From NCBI RefSeq assembly GCF_000420845.1, contig NZ_ATVS01000001.1:124001-188000 (forward strand): a stretch of 64,000 nt of DNA. Reading direction: 5' to 3'. Under the pieces are notes generated by a model. That model was given only the letters and a program-made list of their open reading frames with translations, did not search any database and was not told the DNA's origin. Shown piece after piece: positions 42,028 to 50,983 of the stretch. A program made the position numbers and the translations under genes. This stretch comes from Butyrivibrio sp. AE3009 (lineage in GTDB: Bacteria > Bacillota > Clostridia > Lachnospirales > Lachnospiraceae). The first letter of the stretch is position 1. The number at the start of each line of letters is the position of its first letter.

Positions 42028-45000
42028 TTATTTCTTTGGTATTACTTTAAATTTACCGGAAGTCTTAATATTTGAGCCGTCTAATGTTCTGATCTTTACA
42101 GTTGCTGTACCGGATCTGCCATAAGATGTAATCTGAAGGCAATAATATCCTGAATTAACTGTGTCCGGAACACACTCAGCATGCAAAATTGACTCATTAG
42201 TAGAAGATACCTCAAAAGGATATTTGCTCAGTATCCAGCTTTCATGCTTTTCTTCACCAATTTTGAAGCCGCCGATGTATTTTCTTATTGTCAGAATAAA
42301 ATGATTGTAATTCTGTGTTCTACCATTTGCCTCTTTATGAGTCCATGTTCCTGCTCCCTGAGGCAAGCCAAATCTATAGTACTTGTTAACACGTTCAACA
42401 AGATTAACTGTTCTCAATGGCCAATAAGCATTAGATCCATCTGTAGAACCTGCATACACGGTTATTCTTGCGGAGCTAAAACCATTATTTACAATCCAAT
42501 CAGTGGCATTTTTCTTAGTTTTTACTGTTCCGCCTGAGATTGTTGCAACATGCTTTGCCTCATCATCAGTAAGGGTTCTCGAATTAGTTGATACAACTAC
42601 TCTCCATTTAAGTTTTTTAACTGTTGGTGTTGTTTTATTTTTGCCATAAGGAGTGGAATAGAACTTCATCTTACCACCCTCTGCCAGGATGTTAGGGTTC
42701 TGATTCCTGATCTCATAATAAATCTGAGTTACAGGGTTAATAACCTTAACAGTTAGTTTAGCTTTCTTGCCGGATCCATCATCGGTTGCAGCTGTCAATG
42801 TTACAGTACCGGTGGTCTTTGCCTTGATAGTATATGATCCATTAGAGTTTTTCACAAGTGAGATTTTGTTATGGTCATATTTATCACTCCAAACAATAGG
42901 AGCTCCGTTGTCAGCAGAAACACTTACGGTTGCTTCTTTTTTAACATCTACTACTTCTTCCAAGCCAAGAGTAATCTTCTTGGTTACTGCGCCGCTTCTC
43001 TTAATCTCTACTTTTTTAGCCTTATTACGAATTGTTACGGTATAAGAAGCCTGCTTATGAGCAGGATCATTGGCAGTTGCTGTCAATGTAACCTTTGTCC
43101 AGTTAGAAACGTACTGATCAATAATAAGCTGTCCTGTTGTAGGTACAACTGTAACGCCTGATGCACCGCTTACTTTCCATGTAACTGCCTTGCTGCTTGC
43201 ATCGCTGTTAGCCTTAACTTTGTACTTAGGCTTTGAACCGGGAGTAACAAACTTTGAACCGGTTACTTCAAGTGAAGTAACTGTCTTTCTAACTTCAATG
43301 GTAACGGAAGCCTTCTTGGAGCCGTTTCTGTCCTTACAAGTAATTGTTGTCTTACCTTTGCTAAGACCTGTAACAACACCGCTTGCATTTACTGATGCAA
43401 CGCCGGGCTTACTTGATGTCCACATAGCAGCAGAAGAAACTGAATTACCTGCCTTATCAAGGAACTTAGCGCTTAAAGTAATTGATTTCTGTGCGCCTAC
43501 CTCATAATAGATTGATGCTGACTTAACGGCGCCCTTCTTGTCGGTCTTAACATTAAATGTTGATGCATTAGCAGCTGTTGTGATTCTAACGCTTGCAACA
43601 TTGGATGTTGTAGCACCAAATCTTCTGGAAGCTGCTCCGATAAGCTTGCTAACATTTACAACGTTAACATTCTCAAGAACATCAGCTGTATCAACAAGTG
43701 CAGCCTTGATATCTGCAGGAGCAACGTGTCCGAACTTGGTCATATAGAGCGCAGCTGCACCTGCTACTACAGAAGAAGCAAGAGCTGAACCGCTCACCAT
43801 TACGTAATTGCCGGTCTCGTCTGTTGTCCAGATGTTGGATCCGGGAGCTGCGATATCTGCGTAAGAAGCATCTGCTACATATGAAGCAATCTTGCCTGCC
43901 TCATTGACAGCTGCTACAGCGATAACATTCTCATAAGCTGCAGGATATACACCCTTGCTGCTGACTGCAGCAACCATTGTAACACCTGCTGCATTAACTT
44001 CATCGATAACATAAGTCATCTGAGGATCGATATTAGATCCGCCAAAGCTCATATTGATAACGTCAGCCTTGTTCTCAACAGCTGTGCGAAGCTGTGACAT
44101 AACACCTGCTGATGTAAGATCTGTCTTAAGGTTAAGAAGCTTAACGCCGGGAGCAATACCTGCGCCGCCGTTCTCGTTGATTCCGGCACCGATAACGCCT
44201 GCAACCATTGTTCCATGGCTTCCTTCAACGCTAGCCTCATTAACAAGGTTAAGCTCTGAAATATCAGCAATACCGTCATCGATAACTGCTACAACTACAT
44301 CTGAAGTCTTGTTAAGTCCGTCCTTACCAAGGCTCAGCCATGCTGAATAAGAATCAACCATCTGGTGATGCCACTGATATTCATCAGAAGCAGGATCAAA
44401 ATAAGGCTCGCTCATGAAATCGGGAAGTTCCTCAGAAGTCTCTTCCTCAGCCTCTTCCTCTGTCTCCTCAGCTTCCTCATCCTCTGCCTCTTCGGCATCC
44501 TCGGAAGCCTCTTCGTCTGAAGACTCTTCATAAGCTACTGTGTCATCTTCAGCGATATCTTCAAGTACTTCCTCTTCAGGAGCCTTAGTTACATCTACGG
44601 TCTCATCCTCAGAAACCTCTGCTGTGCTCTCCTGAGAAGCTGTCTCCTTGAATAATCCGAAATAATCTGCATCAACAGATGTAAGCTCATCATATGCAAA
44701 GAAATAATTAGGAGTAACTACAGGAAGGTTAAGACCATCAATAAATGCACATGAATATGCGCTCTCAACGCTAACCTCTGACTCAGAGAGATCAATAACA
44801 GCAACTCCGTTCTCAAAGCTCTTAAGAGAACCTGCATAAGCTGCAGCTACTTTCTCAGCATGCTCCTTAGTTTCTGCAAGAAATACTACCTCATCCTTGG
44901 CATAATCCTTGCCCTCTTCAAGTGAAGAGAAATCTTTAAAATATGTATCTTTCTTGGTAACGGATTCAGCCTTTACAGCAGCCTCAGATGCTGTAAGCTC

Positions 45001-45453
45001 ATATCCTTCTGCCATTCCCACAATTCCTGCAGGAAGCTCTGTCTCTTCTGACATAAGAGCAGCTTCATCTTCTACTGAGCTGTCCACAGAAGCCTCATCA
45101 CTTGCCTCTTCGGCAGCTTCTGTTACGTCCCCATCGGAAACCTCTTCAGGCTCCTCAGTAACAGGCTCTTCTGCGATCACTTCAACAGGCTCTTCAGCAT
45201 CCTCGATGCCCTCAGACTCTTCGGTCTCCTCGTCATCGATAACTTCCAATTCCTCAACCGGTACAAAATCAGTGGAAATATCTTCGTAATTCCCAAGTGA
45301 GTCTTCCGATTCTGCTGTCAGATCATAGTCTTCTGTAAGATCAATGTTAGTGCTCTCATCAATATCTGCCGCATTTGCATACTGGACTTGCCCCACAAGC
45401 ATAGCAGCAGAAATAGTTGCAGCCATAAACTGCTTGAACTTTTTCTGAAACAT
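42028..45453 (-). CDS. Secreted subtilisin-like (S8) protein with lost catalytic Ser, plus Ig-like repeats
   Basis: A 1141-residue exported protein. Signal peptide ~1-29 (MLVGQVQYANA). Residues ~30-145 and ~270-350 are strongly acidic Glu/Asp/Ser low-complexity segments around a possible pro-domain-like part (~165-265). The S8 domain (~360-615) keeps the Asp (D392 in VVAVIDDGIAD) and His (H413 in GSHGTMVAG), but the usual GTSMA motif is GSALA, with Ala at 557 in place of the nucleophile. The oxyanion-hole Asn of AAGN is Ser498 (AAVSSKG). It therefore appears proteolytically dead. Residues ~630-1000 hold at least three bacterial Ig-like (Big2) repeats (WTSSKPGVASVNASGVVTGL). It is probably a surface or extracellular binding scaffold; no sortase motif or S-layer repeats were seen. 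Confidence 0.88.
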   Translation of the reverse strand: MFQKKFKQFMAATISAAMLVGQVQYANAADIDESTNIDLTEDYDLTAESEDSLGNYEDISTDFVPVEELEVIDDEETEESEGIEDAEEPVEVIAEEPVTEEPEEVSDGDVTEAAEEASDEASVDSSVEDEAALMSEETELPAGIVGMAEGYELTASEAAVKAESVTKKDTYFKDFSSLEEGKDYAKDEVVFLAETKEHAEKVAAAYAGSLKSFENGVAVIDLSESEVSVESAYSCAFIDGLNLPVVTPNYFFAYDELTSVDADYFGLFKETASQESTAEVSEDETVDVTKAPEEEVLEDIAEDDTVAYEESSDEEASEDAEEAEDEEAEETEEEAEEETSEELPDFMSEPYFDPASDEYQWHHQMVDSYSAWLSLGKDGLNKTSDVVVAVIDDGIADISELNLVNEASVEGSHGTMVAGVIGAGINENGGAGIAPGVKLLNLKTDLTSAGVMSQLRTAVENKADVINMSFGGSNIDPQMTYVIDEVNAAGVTMVAAVSSKGVYPAAYENVIAVAAVNEAGKIASYVADASYADIAAPGSNIWTTDETGNYVMVSGSALASSVVAGAAALYMTKFGHVAPADIKAALVDTADVLENVNVVNVSKLIGAASRRFGATTSNVASVRITTAANASTFNVKTDKKGAVKSASIYYEVGAQKSITLSAKFLDKAGNSVSSAAMWTSSKPGVASVNASGVVTGLSKGKTTITCKDRNGSKKASVTIEVRKTVTSLEVTGSKFVTPGSKPKYKVKANSDASSKAVTWKVSGASGVTVVPTTGQLIIDQYVSNWTKVTLTATANDPAHKQASYTVTIRNKAKKVEIKRSGAVTKKITLGLEEVVDVKKEATVSVSADNGAPIVWSDKYDHNKISLVKNSNGSYTIKAKTTGTVTLTAATDDGSGKKAKLTVKVINPVTQIYYEIRNQNPNILAEGGKMKFYSTPYGKNKTTPTVKKLKWRVVVSTNSRTLTDDEAKHVATISGGTVKTKKNATDWIVNNGFSSARITVYAGSTDGSNAYWPLRTVNLVERVNKYYRFGLPQGAGTWTHKEANGRTQNYNHFILTIRKYIGGFKIGEEKHESWILSKYPFEVSSTNESILHAECVPDTVNSGYYCLQITSYGRSGTATVKIRTLDGSNIKTSGKFKVIPKK

Positions 45454-45487
45454 TCTTTCATTCCTCCCTTTTTAATAGCTTTTTTAT

Positions 45488-45514
45488 ATTATAGAATCAG
45501 AGTGGCGCATGCAA
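45488..45514 (-). promoter_or_regulatory. Probable promoter of the subtilisin-like gene
   Basis: Minus strand TTGCAT (45514-45509), only 15 bases, then a perfect TATAAT (45493-45488), giving a leader of about 30 bases to the start at 45453. The -10 is strong, the spacing short. Confidence 0.45.
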
Positions 45515-45545
45515 GTTTTTTCACAAAAAAAACACATAAAAAACA

Positions 45546-45578
45546 CAAAAAAGTTCTTATCAAATTTCGATAAGAGCT
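45546..45578 (-). terminator. Orphan intrinsic terminator
   Basis: Minus strand AGCTCTTATC / GATAAGAACT pair over 10 positions around a 7-base loop, followed by TTTTTTG. It points leftward but lies upstream of the subtilisin-like promoter with no leftward gene directly before it. Read-through from opp or a short RNA from 45580-45750 could end here. The 45579-45697 stretch is AT-rich; nothing else was seen in it. Confidence 0.55.
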
Positions 45579-45697
45579 GCAATAAAAATTCAATATTCAA
45601 TTTAGAAAATTAAACCAATTTATTCTCAAAAACAGGCAATTTACAGCACTGTATTTTTATCTTCCCAAGTAATGGCAATTCCCTCTTTATCAATATC

Positions 45698-45706
45698 TGT
45701 TATAAT
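45698..45706 (+). promoter_or_regulatory. Extended -10 promoter of the 60-residue ORF
   Basis: TGTTATAAT is a perfect extended -10 element (TGn-TATAAT) ending 44 bases before the ATG at 45751. No -35 is evident, which such promoters tolerate. Confidence 0.55.
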
Positions 45707-45750
45707 GAAATATAGTAAACTAACAATCGGAAGGTAGGTGAGCTGCGATT

Positions 45751-45933
45751 ATGAGAACTGAAGATGATGTTAGAAAGAAATTACAGGATGAAATAGATAC
45801 TTACTTAACATGCCCGAAGTTCTCCGTGGAGGAGCATGCTCACAATATTACCATGCTGGCCTGGGTCCTAGACGTAACAGATATGGAACTCAGTGACCTC
45901 ATCAAGGAATCCGAGAACGCCTTCATGGGATGA
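45751..45933 (+). CDS. Small uncharacterised acidic protein (60 aa)
   Basis: A 60-residue protein I do not recognise. It is predicted helical and acidic (RTEDDVRKKLQDEIDTYL, NITMLAWVLDVTDMELSDLI), without membrane segment or signal peptide. The case for a real gene is its complete unit: extended -10 promoter at 45698, AGGTGAG about 10 bases before the start, and a terminator 20 bases after the stop. It stands alone on the plus strand between two leftward units. The helix pattern could be a short helix-turn-helix-like or dimerisation fold, but no motif decides this. Confidence 0.6.
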   Translation: MRTEDDVRKKLQDEIDTYLTCPKFSVEEHAHNITMLAWVLDVTDMELSDLIKESENAFMG

Positions 45934-45954
45934 ATGGCAGCGAATAAAAAAATA

Positions 45955-45998
45955 AACAGGAATCGGCTAAGGGTATTCCCGAAGCAGATTCCTGTTTT
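45955..45998. terminator. Bidirectional intrinsic terminator
   Basis: AACAGGAATC pairs with GATTCCTGTT over 10 positions, with GGG/CCC pairing inside. TTTTTG follows rightward (small ORF) and TTTATTTTTTTATT leftward (oppA), so it serves both convergent genes. Confidence 0.8.
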
Positions 45999-46018
45999 TG
46001 TTTTAATGAATCAATTCA

Positions 46019-47818
46019 TTACTTATTAACTTCGCAGTATAAGAAATATTTGTATCCAAGAGGACTTGAGAAGAATCCGCTTACACTGTCGTCGATCATG
46101 TACAGATCTGTGTAGTAATAGATAGGGCAGATACATCCTGTTGACATAAGAAGATCTTCTGCCTTGTGCATAAGAGCATAACGTGTCTTGGAATCTGTGC
46201 ACTTCTTAATAAGACCGATTACAACGTCATAGGTCTCAGCCCATGTTCCGTTCTCAACCTTAACGTCATAGCCAAGGTCTGTAAGGTCGATGCTATAAGC
46301 CTGAACGCCTGCGTTGTCGCCCTTGCCGAACTGAACGTCGTTGTTACCGGAAGCTGTTGTCCACATATCAAGGAAGGAAATAGGATCGTTGTAGTCGCCG
46401 AGCCATCCGTTACGTGCGATTGAGTAGTTACCAGCCTTACGTGTATCAAGGAATGTAGCCCACTCCTGGTTCTCAAGGTTGATTGTGATGCCTACTCCTG
46501 CGAAGGTTGACTGAATAGCCTCACCGATTGCCTTATGTCCCTCTGATGTGTTGTAGAGGTATGTAAGTGTAGGGAAGTCAGTAAATGTTCCTGAAGCGTC
46601 GTCATAGGTGTAGTATTTCTTAAGTGTCTCAATAGCTGATGCCCAGTTAGACTCATAAGCTGCTGTAGATACATCATAGTATCCAACATAGCCTGAACCG
46701 TTACCTGCGTTCTGATAGAACTCTGTTCCGTCAGCATCTGTAAGACCCATAGCTACGAAGGAAGACGCAGGAACCTGTCCGCCCTGTGCAATGTCGTTAA
46801 CGATGTGGTTTCTGTCGATGAGAAGAGCAAGAGCATTTCTGATCTCGTTCTCTGCGTTAGCCTTCTCAGCGCCTGTAAGAGTGCTGCTGTCAGGAAGGAT
46901 CTTCTCGTTGATGTTCCAGCATACATAGTAGGTTCCGAGCTGACCTGCTGTTACGAACTCGTTGGGATACTTGGTCTTGAGGTTAGCAATCTCGTTGGTA
47001 GGAACATCATCGATGAACTGCCAGTCGCCGTTCTCGAAGTTAGCGAGCTGGTTGTTTGCATCATCTGAAAGATAGAAGTTAATCTCACCCATCTTAACCT
47101 TAGCTGCGTCATAGAACTTGTCGTTCTTCTTGAGAGTGATAAGTGAGTTGTGCTCCCATGCTGTCATTGTGTAAGCACCGTTGTTTACATAGGTTGCAGG
47201 ATCTGTAGCCCAGGACTCGTTGGCAACAACATCCTCACGTACAGGGAAGTATGTAGGGAATGCAAGAAGCTCGTTCCAGTAAGCAACAGGTGTTGTAAGA
47301 GTAACTTCAAGAGTCTTGTCGTCTGTGGCATGAACATTGAGCTTCTCATCGCCTGTAGCGCCGTCTGCCCAAATAGCCTCATAGCCATCAACAACCTCGA
47401 ACATGTAGCCGTAGTCAGCTGCAAGAGCCTGACCTGCTGCTCTGTTCCAAGCAAACTCAAAGTCTGAAGCCTTAACAGGCTGACCGTCGGACCATGTAAG
47501 TCCGTCTCTTAATTTGTAAGTATAAGTAACTGTTCCGTCTGCGTTCTCGACACCCTCAACAAGAGCCTCAGCGCAATCAGGCTGGATCTCAAGGTTGCCG
47601 TTTGCATCAAGTCCCCACTTGGCAAGACCTGAGAAGAGGTGGCTGATAAGTGTAGCTCCATCTACAGCCGAGTTAAGTGCAGGGTCCAAGGTTGCAGGCT
47701 CAGATGCAAGGCAGACATTGATTGAGCTTGAGCTTGCACTGTCTGACTGCTTTCCGCAGGCTGCGAGGCTTAAAACCATGCATAAAACAAGTACTACTGA
47801 TAATAACTTCTTTTTCAT
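46019..47818 (-). CDS. oppA: Oligopeptide ABC transporter, substrate-binding lipoprotein
   Basis: A 599-residue family 5 solute-binding protein. Lipoprotein signal VLCMVLSLAACGKQSD with lipobox LAAC. Family 5 pattern: NVCLASEPATLDPALNSAVDG, YTYKLRDGLTWSDGQPVKAS, DFEFAWNRAAG and a C-terminal IDDSVSGFFSSPLGYK. It captures peptides outside the membrane for OppBCDF. It is the last gene of the operon, 62 bases after oppF with a small perfect hairpin between, which may raise or stabilise its message relative to the membrane genes. Confidence 0.94.
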   Translation of the reverse strand: MKKKLLSVVLVLCMVLSLAACGKQSDSASSSSINVCLASEPATLDPALNSAVDGATLISHLFSGLAKWGLDANGNLEIQPDCAEALVEGVENADGTVTYTYKLRDGLTWSDGQPVKASDFEFAWNRAAGQALAADYGYMFEVVDGYEAIWADGATGDEKLNVHATDDKTLEVTLTTPVAYWNELLAFPTYFPVREDVVANESWATDPATYVNNGAYTMTAWEHNSLITLKKNDKFYDAAKVKMGEINFYLSDDANNQLANFENGDWQFIDDVPTNEIANLKTKYPNEFVTAGQLGTYYVCWNINEKILPDSSTLTGAEKANAENEIRNALALLIDRNHIVNDIAQGGQVPASSFVAMGLTDADGTEFYQNAGNGSGYVGYYDVSTAAYESNWASAIETLKKYYTYDDASGTFTDFPTLTYLYNTSEGHKAIGEAIQSTFAGVGITINLENQEWATFLDTRKAGNYSIARNGWLGDYNDPISFLDMWTTASGNNDVQFGKGDNAGVQAYSIDLTDLGYDVKVENGTWAETYDVVIGLIKKCTDSKTRYALMHKAEDLLMSTGCICPIYYYTDLYMIDDSVSGFFSSPLGYKYFLYCEVNK

Positions 47819-47849
47819 AATTACCTCCTTAGTATGAAGTTTTTTATTG

Positions 47850-47872
47850 AAAATATGGTTTTTCCATATTTT
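47850..47872 (-). other. Hairpin between oppF and oppA
   Basis: AAAATATGG and CCATATTTT form a perfect 9-pair stem around TTTTT in the 62-base gap. On the minus strand TTCAATAAAAAAC follows, so it is a poor terminator; a role in message processing or stability is more likely. Confidence 0.5.
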
Positions 47873-47880
47873 TCATCTTA

Positions 47881-48870
47881 TTAAGCGATGTTCTCGGGAT
47901 GATGACAGGCCACAAAATGCCTTGAACTAAGTTCCTTGAGCTCCGGCATGGACTCTGCGCACTCAGGTGTTGCATGAGGACATCTGGTTCTGAATGGGCA
48001 CCCTGAAGGAGCATTTAAGGGACTTGGAATGTCTCCCGATAAGATAATTCTCTTATTGGCCCTTGCGATCTTGGGATCCGGAACGGGAACCGAAGACAGC
48101 AGTGACTTACTGTAGGGATGAATCGGATGGTCGTAGATCTCATTTGCATCCGCCAGCTCCACCAGCTTACCAAGGTACATAACTGCTATTCTGTCACTGA
48201 TATGTCTTACAACAAGAAGGTCGTGGGCAATGAACAGATAGGTAAGTCCCAGCTTGTCCTGAAGCTCGTCAAACATGTTGATAACCTGTGCCTGAATGGA
48301 AACGTCAAGGGCAGATACAGGCTCGTCGCAGACAATGAACTCAGGGTTAACCGCAAGGCTACGGGCGATTCCGATACGCTGTCTCTGTCCGCCGGAGAAC
48401 TCGTGGGCATATCTTGATGCATGCTCAGAGTTAAGTCCTACATACCCCATCAGCTCGAGGATACGCTCTCTTCTCTCCTCCTTGGTATTGTACAAATTGT
48501 GAATGTCCAGAGGTTCTCCGATGATATCTGATACGGTCATTCTGGGATTCAAGGATGAGTAAGGATCCTGGAATACCATGGTGGCCTTTTTCCTGAATTC
48601 CTTGATATCGGCATCGGTCTTGATAAGTTTGCCGTCGTACCAGATCTCTCCGGCTGTGGGCTTATAGAGATTAAGGATGGTACGGCCAACGGTTGTCTTG
48701 CCGCATCCCGACTCACCTACAAGTCCAAGGGTCTCTCCCTTTTTAATTGAAAAAGATACATCATCAACAGCCTTAAGAGGTCTGGATTTGAAAAATCCTA
48801 CATTGACGTTGAAGTACTCTTTAAGGTGTTTGATCTCAACGAGATTTTCTGTCTTTGCTGCTTCACTCAT
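47881..48870 (-). CDS. oppF: Oligopeptide ABC transporter ATPase OppF
   Basis: A 329-residue ATPase using the ATG at 48870 (a GTG 12 bases upstream is also in frame). Walker A GLVGESGCGKTTVGRT, Q-loop MVFQDPYSSLNPRMTV, signature FSGGQRQRIGIARSL, Walker B FIVCDEPVSALDVS and H-loop IAHDLLVV are intact. The C-terminal oligopeptide region (PLNAPSGCPFRTRCPHATPEC) with four Cys is the iron-sulfur-binding motif seen in Opp/Dpp ATPases. It overlaps the oppD stop by 8 bases and pairs with OppD to power peptide import. Confidence 0.95.
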   Translation of the reverse strand: MSEAAKTENLVEIKHLKEYFNVNVGFFKSRPLKAVDDVSFSIKKGETLGLVGESGCGKTTVGRTILNLYKPTAGEIWYDGKLIKTDADIKEFRKKATMVFQDPYSSLNPRMTVSDIIGEPLDIHNLYNTKEERRERILELMGYVGLNSEHASRYAHEFSGGQRQRIGIARSLAVNPEFIVCDEPVSALDVSIQAQVINMFDELQDKLGLTYLFIAHDLLVVRHISDRIAVMYLGKLVELADANEIYDHPIHPYSKSLLSSVPVPDPKIARANKRIILSGDIPSPLNAPSGCPFRTRCPHATPECAESMPELKELSSRHFVACHHPENIA

Positions 48871-49855
48871 GGGCTTCACCACCTTCCATAGACTTCTTGA
48901 CGTTCATCCAGCAGGCTGCCGCATGCCAGTCATTAATCTGCATACGCTCTGCTCTCTCACGAAGGCATATCTTCATGGCATTGTCACATCTTGGTGCAAA
49001 AGGGCATCCCTTAGGCATATTCAATAGATCGATAGGTGTTCCTGAAATAGGCTCCAGTTTCTTTCCCTCTTTTCCCTCTGTGGGGATGGAACGAAGAAGA
49101 CCCTTGGTGTACTCGTGGCAAGGATTGTAGAATATCTCATCGGCTGTTCCCTGCTCGCAGATGGAACCTGCGTACATAACGATAACTTCGTCGCACATCT
49201 GAGCAACTACGCCCAGGTCATGAGTGATCATGATAATGGCCATTCCCAGCTCTTCCTGAAGAGACTTCATAAGATCAAGGATCTGGGCCTGAATAGTAAC
49301 GTCAAGAGCTGTTGTGGGCTCATCAGCAATAAGAATATCCGGTTCGCAGGCAAGGGCCATGGCGATCATTACACGCTGTCTCATACCGCCTGAGAACTCA
49401 TGTGGATACTGATTCATTCTCTTTTCAGGCTCATTGACGTTAACGAGCCTCAGCATCTCGATGGCACGTTCTCTGGCCTGTTCTTTGTTTCTGTCGGTGT
49501 GGAGGAGAATTGCCTCCATAAGCTGATGTCCTATGGTATAGGTAGGATTCAGTGAGGTCATGGGATCCTGGAAAATTATGGATATCTTGTTGCCTCTTAC
49601 GGTCTTCATAACCTTCTCGCCGGCGCCAACAAGCTCCTGTCCGTCCAATTTGATGGAGCCTGAGACAATCTTGCCTGTTCCTGCGAGGATCTGCATTATG
49701 GAATAAGCAGTTACAGATTTGCCGCTTCCCGACTCTCCTACGATTCCCAGGACCTTACCTCTGTCCAGGTAAAAAGATATTCCGTTAACCGCTTTCACTT
49801 CACCTGCGTCGGTAAAAAAGGAAGTGTGCAGGTCTTTTACTTCTAATAAACTCAT
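48863..49855 (-). CDS. oppD: Oligopeptide ABC transporter ATPase OppD
   Basis: A 330-residue ATPase. Walker [18 protein letters not shown]-loop [16 protein letters not shown], signature [15 protein letters not shown], Walker [16 protein letters not shown]-loop [11 protein letters not shown] and the C-terminal [15 protein letters not shown] Cys cluster are all present. It forms the heterodimeric motor with OppF. It lies 33 bases downstream of oppC. Confidence 0.95.
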   Translation of the reverse strand: MSLLEVKDLHTSFFTDAGEVKAVNGISFYLDRGKVLGIVGESGSGKSVTAYSIMQILAGTGKIVSGSIKLDGQELVGAGEKVMKTVRGNKISIIFQDPMTSLNPTYTIGHQLMEAILLHTDRNKEQARERAIEMLRLVNVNEPEKRMNQYPHEFSGGMRQRVMIAMALACEPDILIADEPTTALDVTIQAQILDLMKSLQEELGMAIIMITHDLGVVAQMCDEVIVMYAGSICEQGTADEIFYNPCHEYTKGLLRSIPTEGKEGKKLEPISGTPIDLLNMPKGCPFAPRCDNAMKICLRERAERMQINDWHAAACWMNVKKSMEGGEAHE

Positions 49856-49888
49856 TTATGTGTTCTCCTATGTATTTAGTAAGGAAGC

Positions 49889-50947
49889 TTAAGTGTCAAG
49901 CTTGGGATCGAAGGCATCGCGAAGTCCGTCGCCGAAAAGGTTAAGGGACAAAACGATGAGTGAGATAACAAGTGCAGGTATCACCAATCTGTAAGGATAG
50001 GAGGAAATACCATTGAGCGCATCAGAAGCCAGAGATCCAAGTGAAGGCATAGGTGCGTTAACACCAAGTCCAAGGAAGGACAGATAGCTCTCAGTGAAGA
50101 TCGCGCTGGGGATCTGAAGTGCTGTTGAAATGATGATGACTGAGAAGCAGTTGGGAAGAAGGTGCTTCAAGATGATCCACTTTCCTCTTGCTCCTGCAGC
50201 CTGTGAAGCCAGGACATATTCCTGCTCACGAAGTGAAAGGATCTGACCTCTTATAAGTCTTGCCATTGATACCCAGTACAGAACACCGAATACTATGAAC
50301 AGGCTTATGATGTTGGAGCCGATCTTGGCAAGAACCGTTCCGTCCAGAGCTCCTTCCATTACCACCTTAAGTACCGAAGATAACAGGATTACCATCAGCA
50401 TGTCAGGCAGTGAATAAATGATATCTACGATTCTCATGATGATAAGGTCCACTTTGCCGCCGGCATAGCCTGCGATGGAACCGATTGTCATTCCGATAAT
50501 AAGAACGATGATACTTGCAAAAAAGCCTACCGCAAGGGAGATTCTTGTTCCGTAAACAACACGGATGAAATAGTCACGTCCCTGGGAATCGGTGCCAAAT
50601 ATGTGAGGAACAACGCTCTCTCCGCTGTCGATAAGTGCCAGCTCGGAGGCTCCGTATTGGAAGGGCTTAAGATCCTTGAAGGTGTTATCAACGGGCTTAC
50701 CCGGTGTCATTCCAAGCATCTGGTCATAGGAATAGGGCCAGAACATGGGAATGAAGATGGCTGCCAAAGTGATAAGAACTATAATAAAGAAACAAACTGT
50801 TGCAACTCTGTTTCTCAAAAGTCTTTTTACACTGTCCTTAAAGAACGTGGATGAAGGGCGCATCTGCACCATGTATTCTTTTTCTTCCTCGGTGGCAGGA
50901 ATAAAGTCATCCATATTTATCTGTGTGCTGAGCTTAGATATATCCAT
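49889..50947 (-). CDS. oppC: Oligopeptide ABC transporter permease OppC
   Basis: A 352-residue permease. The N-terminal cytosolic ~45 residues precede a first helix (VATVCFFIIVLITLAAIFIP); a long extracellular segment with HIFGTDSQGRDYFIRVVYGT, the standard OppC motif, follows. Then come five helices, with the EAA loop as SQAAGARGKWIILKHLLPN that couples to OppD/F. It is cotranscribed with oppB, 36 bases upstream. Confidence 0.95.
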   Translation of the reverse strand: MDISKLSTQINMDDFIPATEEEKEYMVQMRPSSTFFKDSVKRLLRNRVATVCFFIIVLITLAAIFIPMFWPYSYDQMLGMTPGKPVDNTFKDLKPFQYGASELALIDSGESVVPHIFGTDSQGRDYFIRVVYGTRISLAVGFFASIIVLIIGMTIGSIAGYAGGKVDLIIMRIVDIIYSLPDMLMVILLSSVLKVVMEGALDGTVLAKIGSNIISLFIVFGVLYWVSMARLIRGQILSLREQEYVLASQAAGARGKWIILKHLLPNCFSVIIISTALQIPSAIFTESYLSFLGLGVNAPMPSLGSLASDALNGISSYPYRLVIPALVISLIVLSLNLFGDGLRDAFDPKLDT

Positions 50948-50983
50948 TTAAAAAATCTCCTAATCTATAGTTTGTCGGAATGC

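Noticed and set aside
44909-45289. Ser/Ala-rich plus-strand frame
   Set aside because: Complement of the Glu/Asp-rich N terminus of the subtilisin-like protein.
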